Positions 11,573 to 19,130 of a stretch of 64,000 bases of DNA are shown here, piece by piece. The DNA is from Kitasatospora sp. NBC_00458 (lineage in GTDB: Bacteria > Actinomycetota > Actinomycetes > Streptomycetales > Streptomycetaceae). How positions within the stretch are numbered: position 1 is the first letter of the stretch; every line of letters begins with the position of its first letter. Position numbers and translations under genes: made by a program. The notes under the pieces were generated by a model. The model did not search any database, was not told the origin of the DNA, and saw only the letters and a program-made list of their open reading frames with translations. Where the stretch lies: the NCBI RefSeq assembly GCF_036013975.1, contig NZ_CP107904.1:7473001-7537000 (forward strand), read 5' to 3'.

Positions 11573-13149
11573 CGAACCACCGGAACGACCCGGCCCCCGC
11601 GGAGGGGGCGACCGGCCGGCTCTACGGGGTCGGTCTCGGCCCCGGCGACCCGTCGCTGGTCACCGTCCGCGCCGCCGAACTCATCGGCAAGGCCGACGTG
11701 GTGGCGTACCACAGCGCGCGGCACGGCCGTTCGATCGCCCGGTCCATCGCCGAGCGGTACCTGACCGGCGGGCAGATCGAGGAGAAGCTGGTCTACCCGC
11801 TCACCGTGGAGACCACCGACCACCCCGGCGGCTACCGGGGCGCGCTGGACGACTTCTACGAGGAGGCCGCCGCCCGGCTGGCCGCCCACCTGGACGCCGG
11901 CCGCGACGTCGTGGTGCTGGCCGAGGGGGACCCGTTCTTCTACGGCTCCTACCAGCACATGCACAAGCGCCTCGCGGACCGCTACCCGACCGAGGTGGTG
12001 CCGGGCGTGACCTCGGTCAGCGCCGCCGCCGCCCGGCTCGGCATGCCGCTCACCGAGGCCGACGAGACGCTCACCGTCATCCCGGGCACGCTCCCCGAGG
12101 AGGAGCTGACCGCGCGGCTCGCCGCGGCCGACTCCGCCGTCGTCATGAAGCTCGGCCGGACCTTCCCGGCCGTCCGCCGCGCCCTGGAGCGGGCCGGCCG
12201 GCTCGACGACGCCCAGTACGTCGAGCGCGCCTTCATGGAGGGCGAGCGGACCGCGCCGCTGGCCTCGGTCGACGCCGGGACCGTCCCGTACTTCTCGGTG
12301 GCCGTGCTCCCCAGCAAGGTCGCCCCGCTGGAGTCCGCGCCGCCCGCCCCGGGCGGTACCGACGGAAGCACCGACACCGACACCGACACCGACAGCGGTA
12401 CCGGCAGCGTGACCGTGATCGGCACCGGCCCGGCCGGTCCGCTCTGGCTCACCCCGGAGGCGCGCGGCGCCCTGGCCGCCGCCACCGACCTGGTCGGCTA
12501 CACCACCTACCTGGACCGGGTGCCGGTCAGGCCGGGCCAGGTGCGGCACGGCTCCGACAACAAGGTGGAGTCCGAGCGCGCCGAGTTCGCCCTCGACCTG
12601 GCCCGCCGCGGCCACCGGGTCGCGGTCGTCTCCTCCGGCGACCCGGGCGTCTTCGCGATGGCCACCGCCGTCCTGGAGGTCGCCTGCGAGGAGGCCTACC
12701 GCGAGGTGCCGGTCCGGATCGTCCCCGGCATGACCGCCGCGCACGCCGCCGCCTCCCGGGCCGGCGCCCCGCTCGGCCACGACTACGCGGTGGTCTCCCT
12801 CTCCGACCGCCTCAAGCCCTGGGACGTCGTCGCGCAGCGGCTGCGCGCCGCCGCCGCGGCCGACCTCGTGCTCGCCCTCTACAACCCGGGCTCGCAGTCC
12901 CGCACCACCCAGGTCGGCCGCGCCCGCGACCTGCTCCTGGAGTACCGGGACCCCGGCACCCCGGTGGTGATGGCCCGTGACGTCGGCGGCCCGACCGAGC
13001 GCGTCCGCACGGTGCGCCTCGGCGACCTCGACCCGTCCGAGGTCGACATGCGGACCATCCTCCTGGTCGGCTCCTCGCAGACCCGGCACGTCACCCGGTC
13101 CCCCGGCTCCGAGGTCACCTGGACCCCGCGCCGCTACCCGGAGGCCTGA
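11569..13149 (+). CDS. cobIJ: Fused precorrin-2 C20-methyltransferase / precorrin-3B C17-methyltransferase
   Basis: A 526-aa fusion. Residues about 15-250 are CobI (YGVGLGPGDPSLVTVRAAEL; AEGDPFFYGSYQHM), adding the C20 methyl group to precorrin-2. Residues about 280-520 are CobJ (VIGTGPAGPLWLTPEA; SSGDPGVFAMA), which methylates C17 of precorrin-3B and contracts the ring. Both halves have the GxGxGxxxLxT-like SAM-binding start of tetrapyrrole methylases. The linker holds a short TDTDTDTD run. Such fusions are normal in actinomycetes. The start is the GTG at 11569 overlapping the cobH stop. Confidence 0.94.
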   Translation: MTNHRNDPAPAEGATGRLYGVGLGPGDPSLVTVRAAELIGKADVVAYHSARHGRSIARSIAERYLTGGQIEEKLVYPLTVETTDHPGGYRGALDDFYEEAAARLAAHLDAGRDVVVLAEGDPFFYGSYQHMHKRLADRYPTEVVPGVTSVSAAAARLGMPLTEADETLTVIPGTLPEEELTARLAAADSAVVMKLGRTFPAVRRALERAGRLDDAQYVERAFMEGERTAPLASVDAGTVPYFSVAVLPSKVAPLESAPPAPGGTDGSTDTDTDTDSGTGSVTVIGTGPAGPLWLTPEARGALAAATDLVGYTTYLDRVPVRPGQVRHGSDNKVESERAEFALDLARRGHRVAVVSSGDPGVFAMATAVLEVACEEAYREVPVRIVPGMTAAHAAASRAGAPLGHDYAVVSLSDRLKPWDVVAQRLRAAAAADLVLALYNPGSQSRTTQVGRARDLLLEYRDPGTPVVMARDVGGPTERVRTVRLGDLDPSEVDMRTILLVGSSQTRHVTRSPGSEVTWTPRRYPEA

Positions 13150-13155
13150 GCACCG

Positions 13156-13187
13156 CCGCCACCGCCCCGGGCCCGGGGCGGTGGCGG
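13156..13187. terminator. Perfect 32-bp palindrome after cobIJ
   Basis: Sixteen bases beginning CCGCCACCGCCCCGGG are followed directly by their exact reverse complement. It starts 6 nt past the cobIJ stop and lies between convergent genes, so it probably terminates the cobGHIJ transcript. Confidence 0.65.
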
Positions 13188-13206
13188 GATGGTGGCGGGA
13201 TGGTGG

Positions 13207-13246
13207 ACGGACGCCGGAGCGGCGCCCCGTCCGGTAGGGCGTCCGT
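13207..13246 (-). terminator. Terminator of the toxin gene
   Basis: Arms ACGGACGCC (13207-13215) and GGCGTCCGT (13238-13246) are complementary; the second arm touches the toxin stop codon. The inner loop can also pair (GGCGCC). It would end the minus-strand toxin-antitoxin transcript. Confidence 0.5.
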
Positions 13247-13506
13247 CAGCCGCGGTAGACCTCGGAACGGTGGCCGACCCGGACCACCAGGACGAGCAGC
13301 AGCCCGCCGTCGACGGTGTAGATCACCCTGTGGTCGCCCACCCGCAGACGGCGATGGTCGGGCGATCCCACCAATGCGGTGGTGTGGAAGCCGTAGGGGT
13401 CCTGTTCGAGCTCGGCGAGCTTGCGCAGGACCAGGACCGCCGTCGCCCGGGGCAGCTTGCGCAGCTCGCCGCGGGCCGACTCGGTGAAGCGCGTGCTGTA
13501 CTTCAC
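13246..13506 (-). CDS. RelE/ParE-family toxin
   Basis: An 86-aa basic protein, YSTRFTESARGELRKLPR at the N-terminus and HRRLRVGDHRVIYTVDGG in the middle, the classic RelE/ParE/YoeB fold pattern (conserved arginines in RRLRVGDHRVIY). Members cleave ribosome-bound mRNA or poison gyrase; which applies here is not visible. The start is the GTG at 13506, which overlaps the antitoxin stop (GTGA). The longer open frame upstream is part of the antitoxin gene in another frame. Confidence 0.88.
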   Translation of the reverse strand: MKYSTRFTESARGELRKLPRATAVLVLRKLAELEQDPYGFHTTALVGSPDHRRLRVGDHRVIYTVDGGLLLVLVVRVGHRSEVYRG

Positions 13507-13766
13507 TCCGGCCTGGCCAGGGTCTCGGCCATGACCTCGTCCAGCGAGTAGGTGGGCTCGTCGCGGCGCTCCTCGATGAGGCGCATCAGTTCGCGCTCCT
13601 CCCACTGCCGGTACTCACGCAGCAGCTCTATCGGGACGACGGCGGCGACCTCCCGTCCACGCCGCGTGATGACGGTCGGCTCGTCCCGCTCCGCGCGGTC
13701 GACGACGTCGGCGAGGTGCTCGCGGGCCTCGCGAATCGATACGGTCTGCACAGGCTGCTCGCTCAT
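13503..13766 (-). CDS. Phd/YefM-family antitoxin
   Basis: An 87-aa acidic protein. MSEQPVQTVSIREAREHLA followed by VITRRGREVAAVVPIELL is the Phd/YefM DNA-binding domain; the charged C-terminal third would wrap the toxin. Antitoxins of this type also repress their own promoter. The ATG lies at 13766 and the gene overlaps the toxin gene by 4 bp. The pair is inserted, on the opposite strand, between cobIJ and cbiD. Confidence 0.88.
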   Translation of the reverse strand: MSEQPVQTVSIREAREHLADVVDRAERDEPTVITRRGREVAAVVPIELLREYRQWEERELMRLIEERRDEPTYSLDEVMAETLARPE

Positions 13767-13892
13767 GCCCCGAGTGTACGAAGTGTGCCAGGTGTACACA
13801 ATCCCGCTTGCGGACCCCGGACCCCACTGCGGGACCGGCGTGCCGGCGGTGGAGCATGATGTCCCGACCGACGAGGAACGACAGGGAGACGG

Positions 13893-15035
13893 GTGCGGGG
13901 CATGGGCGAGGTCGGCGGGCGGGCCGGGCAGCTGAGGAGCAGCGGGCTGCGGCACGGGTGGACGACCGGGGCCTGTGCCACGGCGGCGACCAAGGCCGCG
14001 TACCGGGCGCTGCTGACCGGGGCCTTCCCGGACCCGGTGGTGATCACGCTGCCGAAGGGCCAGCGGCCGGGGTTCGCACTGGCGGCGGAGGAGCTCTCCG
14101 CCGGGGCGGGCGGCCGGTGGGCGATGGCCGGGGTGGTGAAGGACGCCGGGGACGACCCGGACGTGACCCACGGGGCGCTGGTCCGCTCCACCGTGCGGGC
14201 GGGGCGGCCGGGCGCCGGCGTGGTGTTCCGGGCCGGGCCGGGGGTGGGCACGGTGACCAGGGCCGGGCTGCCGCTCCCGGTCGGCGAGCCGGCCATCAAC
14301 CCGGTGCCCCGGCAGATGATCCGGGACGCGGTCGCCGAGGTCGCGGCGGAGTTCGGCGGCAGCGGGGACGTCGTGGTGGAGATCTCCGTCGACCACGGCG
14401 AGGAGATCGCCCGGTCCACCTGGAACCCCCGGCTCGGCATCCTGGGCGGCCTCTCCGTCCTCGGGACGACCGGGATCGTCGTCCCCTACTCCTGTTCGGC
14501 CTGGATCGACTCGATCCGGCGCGGGGTGGACGTGGCCCGGGCGGCCGGCCGCACGCATGTGGCCGGCTGCACCGGTTCGACCTCGGAGAAGGTGGCGGTC
14601 GCCGTGCACGGGCTGCCCGAGGACGCGCTGCTCGACATGGGCGACTTCGCGGGTGCGGTGCTCAAGTACCTCAAGCGCCACCCGGTGCCCCGGCTGACCA
14701 TCGCGGGGGGCTTCGCCAAGCTCTCCAAGCTCGCGGCCGGCCACCTCGACCTGCACTCGGCGCGCTCCCAGGTCGACAAGGGCCACCTGGCCGGACTGGC
14801 CCGCACGGGCGGTGCGGACGAGGAGTTGGTGTCGGCGGTGGCGTCGGCGAACACCGCGCTGGAGGCGGTCCAGCTCTGCCGCGCCGCCGGGGTGCCGCTC
14901 GGCGACCTCGTAGCGGTGCGGGCCCGGGCCACCGCGCTGGAGGTGCTGGTGGGTTCGCCGGTCGAGGTGGACGTCATCTGCATCGACCGGGCCGGGACGA
15001 TCGTCGGCCGGGCGGAGCCGCTGGGCCCGTGCTGA
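13893..15035 (+). CDS. cbiD: Cobalt-precorrin-5B C1-methyltransferase CbiD
   Basis: A 380-aa protein with the CbiD signature LRHGWTTGACATAATKAAYRAL near the N-terminus and GTTGIVVPYS and GGFAKLSKLAAGHLDLHS further on. CbiD methylates C1 of the ring and is the anaerobic-pathway counterpart of CobF. The likely start is GTG 13893 behind GGGAGA, or ATG 13902. It stands alone on the plus strand, separated from cobIJ by the toxin-antitoxin pair. Confidence 0.93.
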   Translation: MRGMGEVGGRAGQLRSSGLRHGWTTGACATAATKAAYRALLTGAFPDPVVITLPKGQRPGFALAAEELSAGAGGRWAMAGVVKDAGDDPDVTHGALVRSTVRAGRPGAGVVFRAGPGVGTVTRAGLPLPVGEPAINPVPRQMIRDAVAEVAAEFGGSGDVVVEISVDHGEEIARSTWNPRLGILGGLSVLGTTGIVVPYSCSAWIDSIRRGVDVARAAGRTHVAGCTGSTSEKVAVAVHGLPEDALLDMGDFAGAVLKYLKRHPVPRLTIAGGFAKLSKLAAGHLDLHSARSQVDKGHLAGLARTGGADEELVSAVASANTALEAVQLCRAAGVPLGDLVAVRARATALEVLVGSPVEVDVICIDRAGTIVGRAEPLGPC

Positions 15036-15151
15036 CGGCCCCTTCTGTCTCAGGCGTGTCATAGGAACTTCGCTGTGATGTGAAGATCTGACGCTCATAC
15101 GGGGGGAGAATCGGACAAAAGTGGCGCCACGCCCGGGGTCGATTCTGGTGC

Positions 15152-15169
15152 TATCTCAGCCATGAGATA
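15152..15169. promoter_or_regulatory. TATCTC-N6-GAGATA palindrome (candidate HTH operator)
   Basis: A perfect hexamer inverted repeat (15152-15157 and 15164-15169) with a 6-nt spacer sits 12 nt upstream of the GTG start of the HTH-MurA gene. A third TATCTC occurs at 15193-15198 inside the gene. The protein encoded here has an N-terminal XRE-type DNA-binding domain, so autoregulation is a natural inference. Confidence 0.5.
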
Positions 15170-15180
15170 TGGTCTGCCGG

Positions 15181-16710
15181 GTGACAGGCGACTATCTCAC
15201 CCGTATCGGCACCCTCATCCGCACCGCGCGTCAGCACCGCGGTTGGTCCCAGGCTCAGCTCGGCGAAGCCCTCGGCACCAGCCAGAGCGCGGTCAACCGC
15301 ATCGAACAGGGCAAGCAGAACGTCAGCCTTGAGATGATCGCCCGCATCGGCGAAGCGCTCGACAGCGAGATCGTCTCCCTCGGCTACGCCGGCCCGATGC
15401 ACCTGCGGGTCGCCGGCGGCACCCGGCTCTCCGGTGCGATCGACGTCCGCAGCAGCAAGAACGCCTGCGTGGCGATCCTCTGCGCCTCGCTGCTGACCAC
15501 CGGTCGCACCACCCTGCGCAGCGTCGCCCGCATCGAGGAGGTCTACCGCATCCTCGAAGTGCTCAACAGCATCGGCGTCAAGAGCCGCTGGACCAACGAC
15601 GGCCGCGACCTCGAACTCACCCCGCCCGCCGAGCTCGACCTCGACGGCATGGACGTCGAGGCCGCCCGCCGCACCCGCAGCGTGCTGATGTTCCTCGGCC
15701 CGCTGATGCACCGCGCCGACAAGTTCGCCATCCCGTACGCCGGCGGCTGCGACCTCGGCACCCGCACCGTCCAGCCCCACCTCACCGCGCTGCGCCGCTT
15801 CGGCCTGGAGGTCGCCACCACCGGCGGCGCCTACCACGCCTCCGTCCAGCCCGGCACCCCGCTGGACCGGCCGATCGTGCTGACCGAGCGCGGGGACACC
15901 GTCACCGAGAACGCCCTGCTCGCCGCCGCCCGCCACGACGGCGTCAGCGTCATCCGCAACGCCTCGCCCAACTACATGGTCCAGGACCTCTGCTTCTTCC
16001 TGGAGAAGCTGGGCGTCCGGATCGAGGGCGTCGGGACCACCACCCTCACCGTGCACGGCGTCCCGCAGATCACCTGCGACGTCGACTACACCCCCGCCGA
16101 GGACCCGGTGGAGGCGATGAGCCTGCTGGCCGCCGCCGTCGTCACCTCCTCCGAGCTGACCATCCGCCGGGTGCCGATCGAGTTCCTGGAGATCGAGCTC
16201 GCCGTGCTGGAGGGCATGGGCCTCGACTACGACCGCACCCCCGAGTACCCGGCCCACAACGGCCGCACCCGGCTGGTCGACCTCACCGTCCGCCCGTCCA
16301 AGCTGACCGCGCCGGTCGACACCATCCACCCGATGCCGTTCCCCGGCATCAACATCGACAACGTGCCGTTCTTCGCCGCGATCGCCGCGGCCGCGCACGG
16401 CACCACGATGATCCACGACTGGGTCTACGACAACCGCGCCATCTACCTCACCGAACTCACCCGGCTCGGCGCGGACATCAAGCTGCTCGACCCGCACCGG
16501 GTCCTCGTCCAGGGCCCGACCCGCTGGCGCGCCGCCGAGATGGTCTGCCCGCCCGCGCTGCGCCCCGCCGTCGTGATCCTGCTCGCGATGCTCGCGGCCA
16601 AGGGCACCTCGGTGCTGCGCAACGTCTACGTCATCAACCGCGGTTACGAGGACCTCGCCGAGCGCCTCAACTCCATCGGCGCCCAGATCGAGACCTTCCG
16701 CGACATCTGA
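15181..16710 (+). CDS. XRE-type HTH fused to MurA-like enolpyruvyl transferase
   Basis: A 509-aa fusion. Residues 1-65 are an XRE helix-turn-helix (TARQHRGWSQAQLGEAL, SQSAVNRIEQGKQNVS). Residues about 75-505 are an EPSP-synthase-fold domain like UDP-GlcNAc 1-carboxyvinyltransferase (MurA): SSKNACVAI near the start and AGGCDLGTRTVQPHL with Cys190 at the place of the fosfomycin-target cysteine. MurA makes the first committed peptidoglycan precursor. Such HTH-MurA fusions occur in streptomycetes beside a normal MurA. GTG 15181 is preferred because ATG 15169 lies within the palindrome and neither has a clear ribosome site. Whether it is enzyme, sensor or both is unknown. Confidence 0.88.
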   Translation: MTGDYLTRIGTLIRTARQHRGWSQAQLGEALGTSQSAVNRIEQGKQNVSLEMIARIGEALDSEIVSLGYAGPMHLRVAGGTRLSGAIDVRSSKNACVAILCASLLTTGRTTLRSVARIEEVYRILEVLNSIGVKSRWTNDGRDLELTPPAELDLDGMDVEAARRTRSVLMFLGPLMHRADKFAIPYAGGCDLGTRTVQPHLTALRRFGLEVATTGGAYHASVQPGTPLDRPIVLTERGDTVTENALLAAARHDGVSVIRNASPNYMVQDLCFFLEKLGVRIEGVGTTTLTVHGVPQITCDVDYTPAEDPVEAMSLLAAAVVTSSELTIRRVPIEFLEIELAVLEGMGLDYDRTPEYPAHNGRTRLVDLTVRPSKLTAPVDTIHPMPFPGINIDNVPFFAAIAAAAHGTTMIHDWVYDNRAIYLTELTRLGADIKLLDPHRVLVQGPTRWRAAEMVCPPALRPAVVILLAMLAAKGTSVLRNVYVINRGYEDLAERLNSIGAQIETFRDI

Positions 16711-16748
16711 TCGCGACATCTGATCGCGGCATCCGACAGCGCCATCCC

Positions 16749-16823
16749 ACTGCACCACCGGTCGACCGGTGGTGCAGTGCGCGGTGCGCGGTGCCCGGCC
16801 CGGGAGACCCGGGGCCGGGCACC
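16749..16823. terminator. Two tandem perfect hairpins between convergent genes
   Basis: First, a perfect 30-bp palindrome at 16749-16778 (half-site ACTGCACCACCGGTC). Second, arms GGTGCCCGGCCC (16790-16801) and GGGCCGGGCACC (16812-16823) with a 10-nt loop. They lie between the HTH-MurA gene and the convergent DinB gene and probably terminate both. Confidence 0.7.
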
Positions 16824-16836
16824 GGCGCATTCCGCG

Positions 16837-17373
16837 TCACTCGCCGGTGCGGCCGTCGAGGTGTTCGCGGAGGAGGTCGGCGTGGCCGTTGTGGCGGGCG
16901 TACTCCTCGATCATGTGGGTGAGGATCCAGCGGAGCGAGTAGACCTCGTCGGTGCCGTCGCTGCTGCGCCGGTAGTGCCCGAGTACGTCCAACGAGTCGG
17001 CGGCGGCGACGAGTTGCCGGGCGTGCTCGCACTCGCCGCGCCAGATCTCGAAGGCCTCGTCCGGGTCGGCCGCTTCGGCCTCGAACTCCGCGGACCTGTC
17101 GTCCTCGTGCCTCCAGTAGCCCGGCCGGTCCTCGTCGGCGAGGACGTTGCGGAACCAGCCGCGCTCCACCTCGGCGAGGTGGCGGGCCAGGCCGAGCAGG
17201 GAGAGCTCCGAGGGCAGGAGGGGGCGGGCGCGCAGCTGTTCGGTGGTCAGCCCGGCGCACTTCATCGCGAACGTGGCGCGCTGGTGGTCCAGGAAGGTGA
17301 CCAGGGTGGCGCGTTCGTCGGCGGTGCGGAGGGGCTCGGTGCGCGCGGCGTCGGCGCGGTCGTAGGCGTCCAT
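16837..17373 (-). CDS. DinB-like (DUF664) protein
   Basis: A 178-aa four-helix-bundle protein. ELSLLGLARHLAEVERGWF near residue 60 and ILTHMIEEYARHNGHADLL near residue 150 supply the three histidines of the metal site of DinB/DUF664 proteins, many of which act in mycothiol- or bacillithiol-dependent detoxification. No specific substrate can be named. It is convergent with the HTH-MurA gene. Confidence 0.87.
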   Translation of the reverse strand: MDAYDRADAARTEPLRTADERATLVTFLDHQRATFAMKCAGLTTEQLRARPLLPSELSLLGLARHLAEVERGWFRNVLADEDRPGYWRHEDDRSAEFEAEAADPDEAFEIWRGECEHARQLVAAADSLDVLGHYRRSSDGTDEVYSLRWILTHMIEEYARHNGHADLLREHLDGRTGE

Positions 17374-17517
17374 CGGGTCATGATCGCAGGGCGGGCGGCT
17401 CCTGGCGCCGGGTTTTTTCGAACCGGACCGGGCCTCGGGGGCCGGGCCGCGAAGGCGGGGCCGGGCAGGTCGGGTACGGCCGGTCGGCGCCGGAGGGCGC
17501 GCCCGGCGCGGCGGCCG

Positions 17518-18369
17518 TCACCAGCCGGGGCCGAGCCCGGCGAGCCACTCCCGCGCGGCCCCGACGCTCTCCGCCACCGGGACGCCGTCCGGCAGCGGCG
17601 GGCGCTCCACGACCACCACGGGGAGGGCGAGTTCGCGGGCGGCGGTGAGCTTGGGGGCGGTGGCGGCGCCGCCGCTGTCCTTGGTGACCACCACGTCGAT
17701 CCGGTGCTCGCGCAGCAGCGCGCGTTCCCCGTCCAGGGTGAACGGCCCGCGGTCGAGCAGGACGTCGAGCGAGGCGGGCACCGGGGGCTCGGGCGGGTCG
17801 ACCGAACGGGCCGTGAAGTGCAGGCCGTCGAGGTGGGCGAACACGCCGATGCCCTGCCGTCCGGTGGTGAGGAGGACCCGCCGGCCGAGCGAGGGGAGCA
17901 GCTCCGCCGCGGCCGCGAGGGAGGCCACCGGGTGCCAGCGGTCGCCGGCCACCGGCTCCCAGCCGGGGCGGCGCAGCGCGAGCAGCGGCACGCCGGTCGC
18001 GGCGGCGGCCCCGGCCGCGTTGCGGGACATCACGGCGGCGAACGGGTGGGTGGCGTCGACCACGGCGTCCACCCGCTCGGCGCGCAGCCAGGCGGCGAGG
18101 CCCTCGGGGCCGCCGAAGCCGCCGATCCGGACCTCGCCGGCGGGCAGCCGGGGTTCGGCGACCCGGCCGGCGAGCGAGCTGGTGACCCTGAGCGGTGCGC
18201 CGACCAGGGCGGCGGCCAGCTCCCGCGCCTCGGTCGTCCCGCCGAGGACCAGCAGGTGGGGGCGGTGCGGGGCCCGGGGCGCGGGCTGAGGTACGGGCTG
18301 CGGTGCGGGCGGTGCGGGCTGCGGTGCGGGCGGTGCGGGTTGCGGGGCGGGCCGCGGCGGGCGGGCCAC
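17518..18369 (-). CDS. cobK: Precorrin-6A reductase CobK
   Basis: A 283-aa protein whose core (HLLVLGGTTEARELAAAL at about residue 37, then DATHPFA, TTGRQGIGVF and VVTKDSGG) is typical of CobK/CbiJ, the NADPH-dependent reductase that converts precorrin-6A to 6B. The only usable start is GTG 18369, which shares one base with the cobM stop (TAGTG), so the protein begins with about 35 residues of proline-alanine-glutamine repeats that homologues usually lack. Last gene of the cobL-cobM-cobK operon. Confidence 0.9.
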   Translation of the reverse strand: MARPPRPAPQPAPPAPQPAPPAPQPVPQPAPRAPHRPHLLVLGGTTEARELAAALVGAPLRVTSSLAGRVAEPRLPAGEVRIGGFGGPEGLAAWLRAERVDAVVDATHPFAAVMSRNAAGAAAATGVPLLALRRPGWEPVAGDRWHPVASLAAAAELLPSLGRRVLLTTGRQGIGVFAHLDGLHFTARSVDPPEPPVPASLDVLLDRGPFTLDGERALLREHRIDVVVTKDSGGAATAPKLTAARELALPVVVVERPPLPDGVPVAESVGAAREWLAGLGPGW

Positions 18370-19130
18370 TACGACCCGCAGGGCTCGTGCGGGCGCTCGC
18401 GGTCCGCCGAGTAGAGGTGGCTGTCGCGGAACTGCTCGGCGGCGAGCGTCCGGCCGACGATGATCACCGCGGTGCGGACCACGCCCGCCTCCTTCACCTG
18501 CCCGGCGATGGAGCCGACGGTGCCGCGCAGCACCAGCTCGTCCGGCCGGCTGGCCATCGCGACGACGGCGGCCGGGCACTCGGCGCCGTAGTGCGGCAGC
18601 AGCTGCTCGACCACGTCGTCGACGTACCCGGCGGCCAGGTGCAGGACGAGCAGGGCGCCGCTGCGGCCGAGGGTGGCGAGGTCCTCGCCCTCCGGCATCG
18701 GGGTGGCGCGCTTGGCGATCCTGGTGAGGATGACGGTCTGGCCGACGGTCGGCACGGTCAGTTCGCGCTTGAGCGCGGCCGCGGCGGCGGCGAAGGCCGG
18801 CACGCCGGGCACCACCTCGTACGGGACGCCGGCCGCGTCGAGCCGGCGCATCTGCTCGGCGACGGCGCTGAACACGGACGGGTCGCCGGAGTGCAGCCGG
18901 GCCACGTCCTGGCCGGCCCGGTGGGCGCGGACCAGCTCCTCGACGATCTGGTCGAGGTTGAGGTTGGCGGTGTCGACCAGGCGGGCGCCGGGCGGGCACT
19001 CGTCCAGCAGCTCGCGGGGCACCAGGCTGCCCGCGTAGAGGCAGACCTCGGCGCGGGCCAGCAGGCGCTGGCCGCGCAGGGTGATCAGGTCGGCGGCGCC
19101 GGGTCCGGCCCCGATGAAGTGGACGGTCAC
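18369..19130 (-). CDS. cobM: Precorrin-4 C11-methyltransferase CobM
   Basis: A 253-aa tetrapyrrole methylase, VHFIGAGPGAADLITLRGQ at the N-terminus (SAM site), YAGSLV and LHSGDPSVFSAVAEQM further on, as in CobM/CbiF. It adds the methyl group at C11 of precorrin-4. The GTG at 19130 overlaps the cobL stop by 4 bp, and its own TAG stop is joined to the cobK start. Confidence 0.95.
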   Translation of the reverse strand: MTVHFIGAGPGAADLITLRGQRLLARAEVCLYAGSLVPRELLDECPPGARLVDTANLNLDQIVEELVRAHRAGQDVARLHSGDPSVFSAVAEQMRRLDAAGVPYEVVPGVPAFAAAAAALKRELTVPTVGQTVILTRIAKRATPMPEGEDLATLGRSGALLVLHLAAGYVDDVVEQLLPHYGAECPAAVVAMASRPDELVLRGTVGSIAGQVKEAGVVRTAVIIVGRTLAAEQFRDSHLYSADRERPHEPCGS

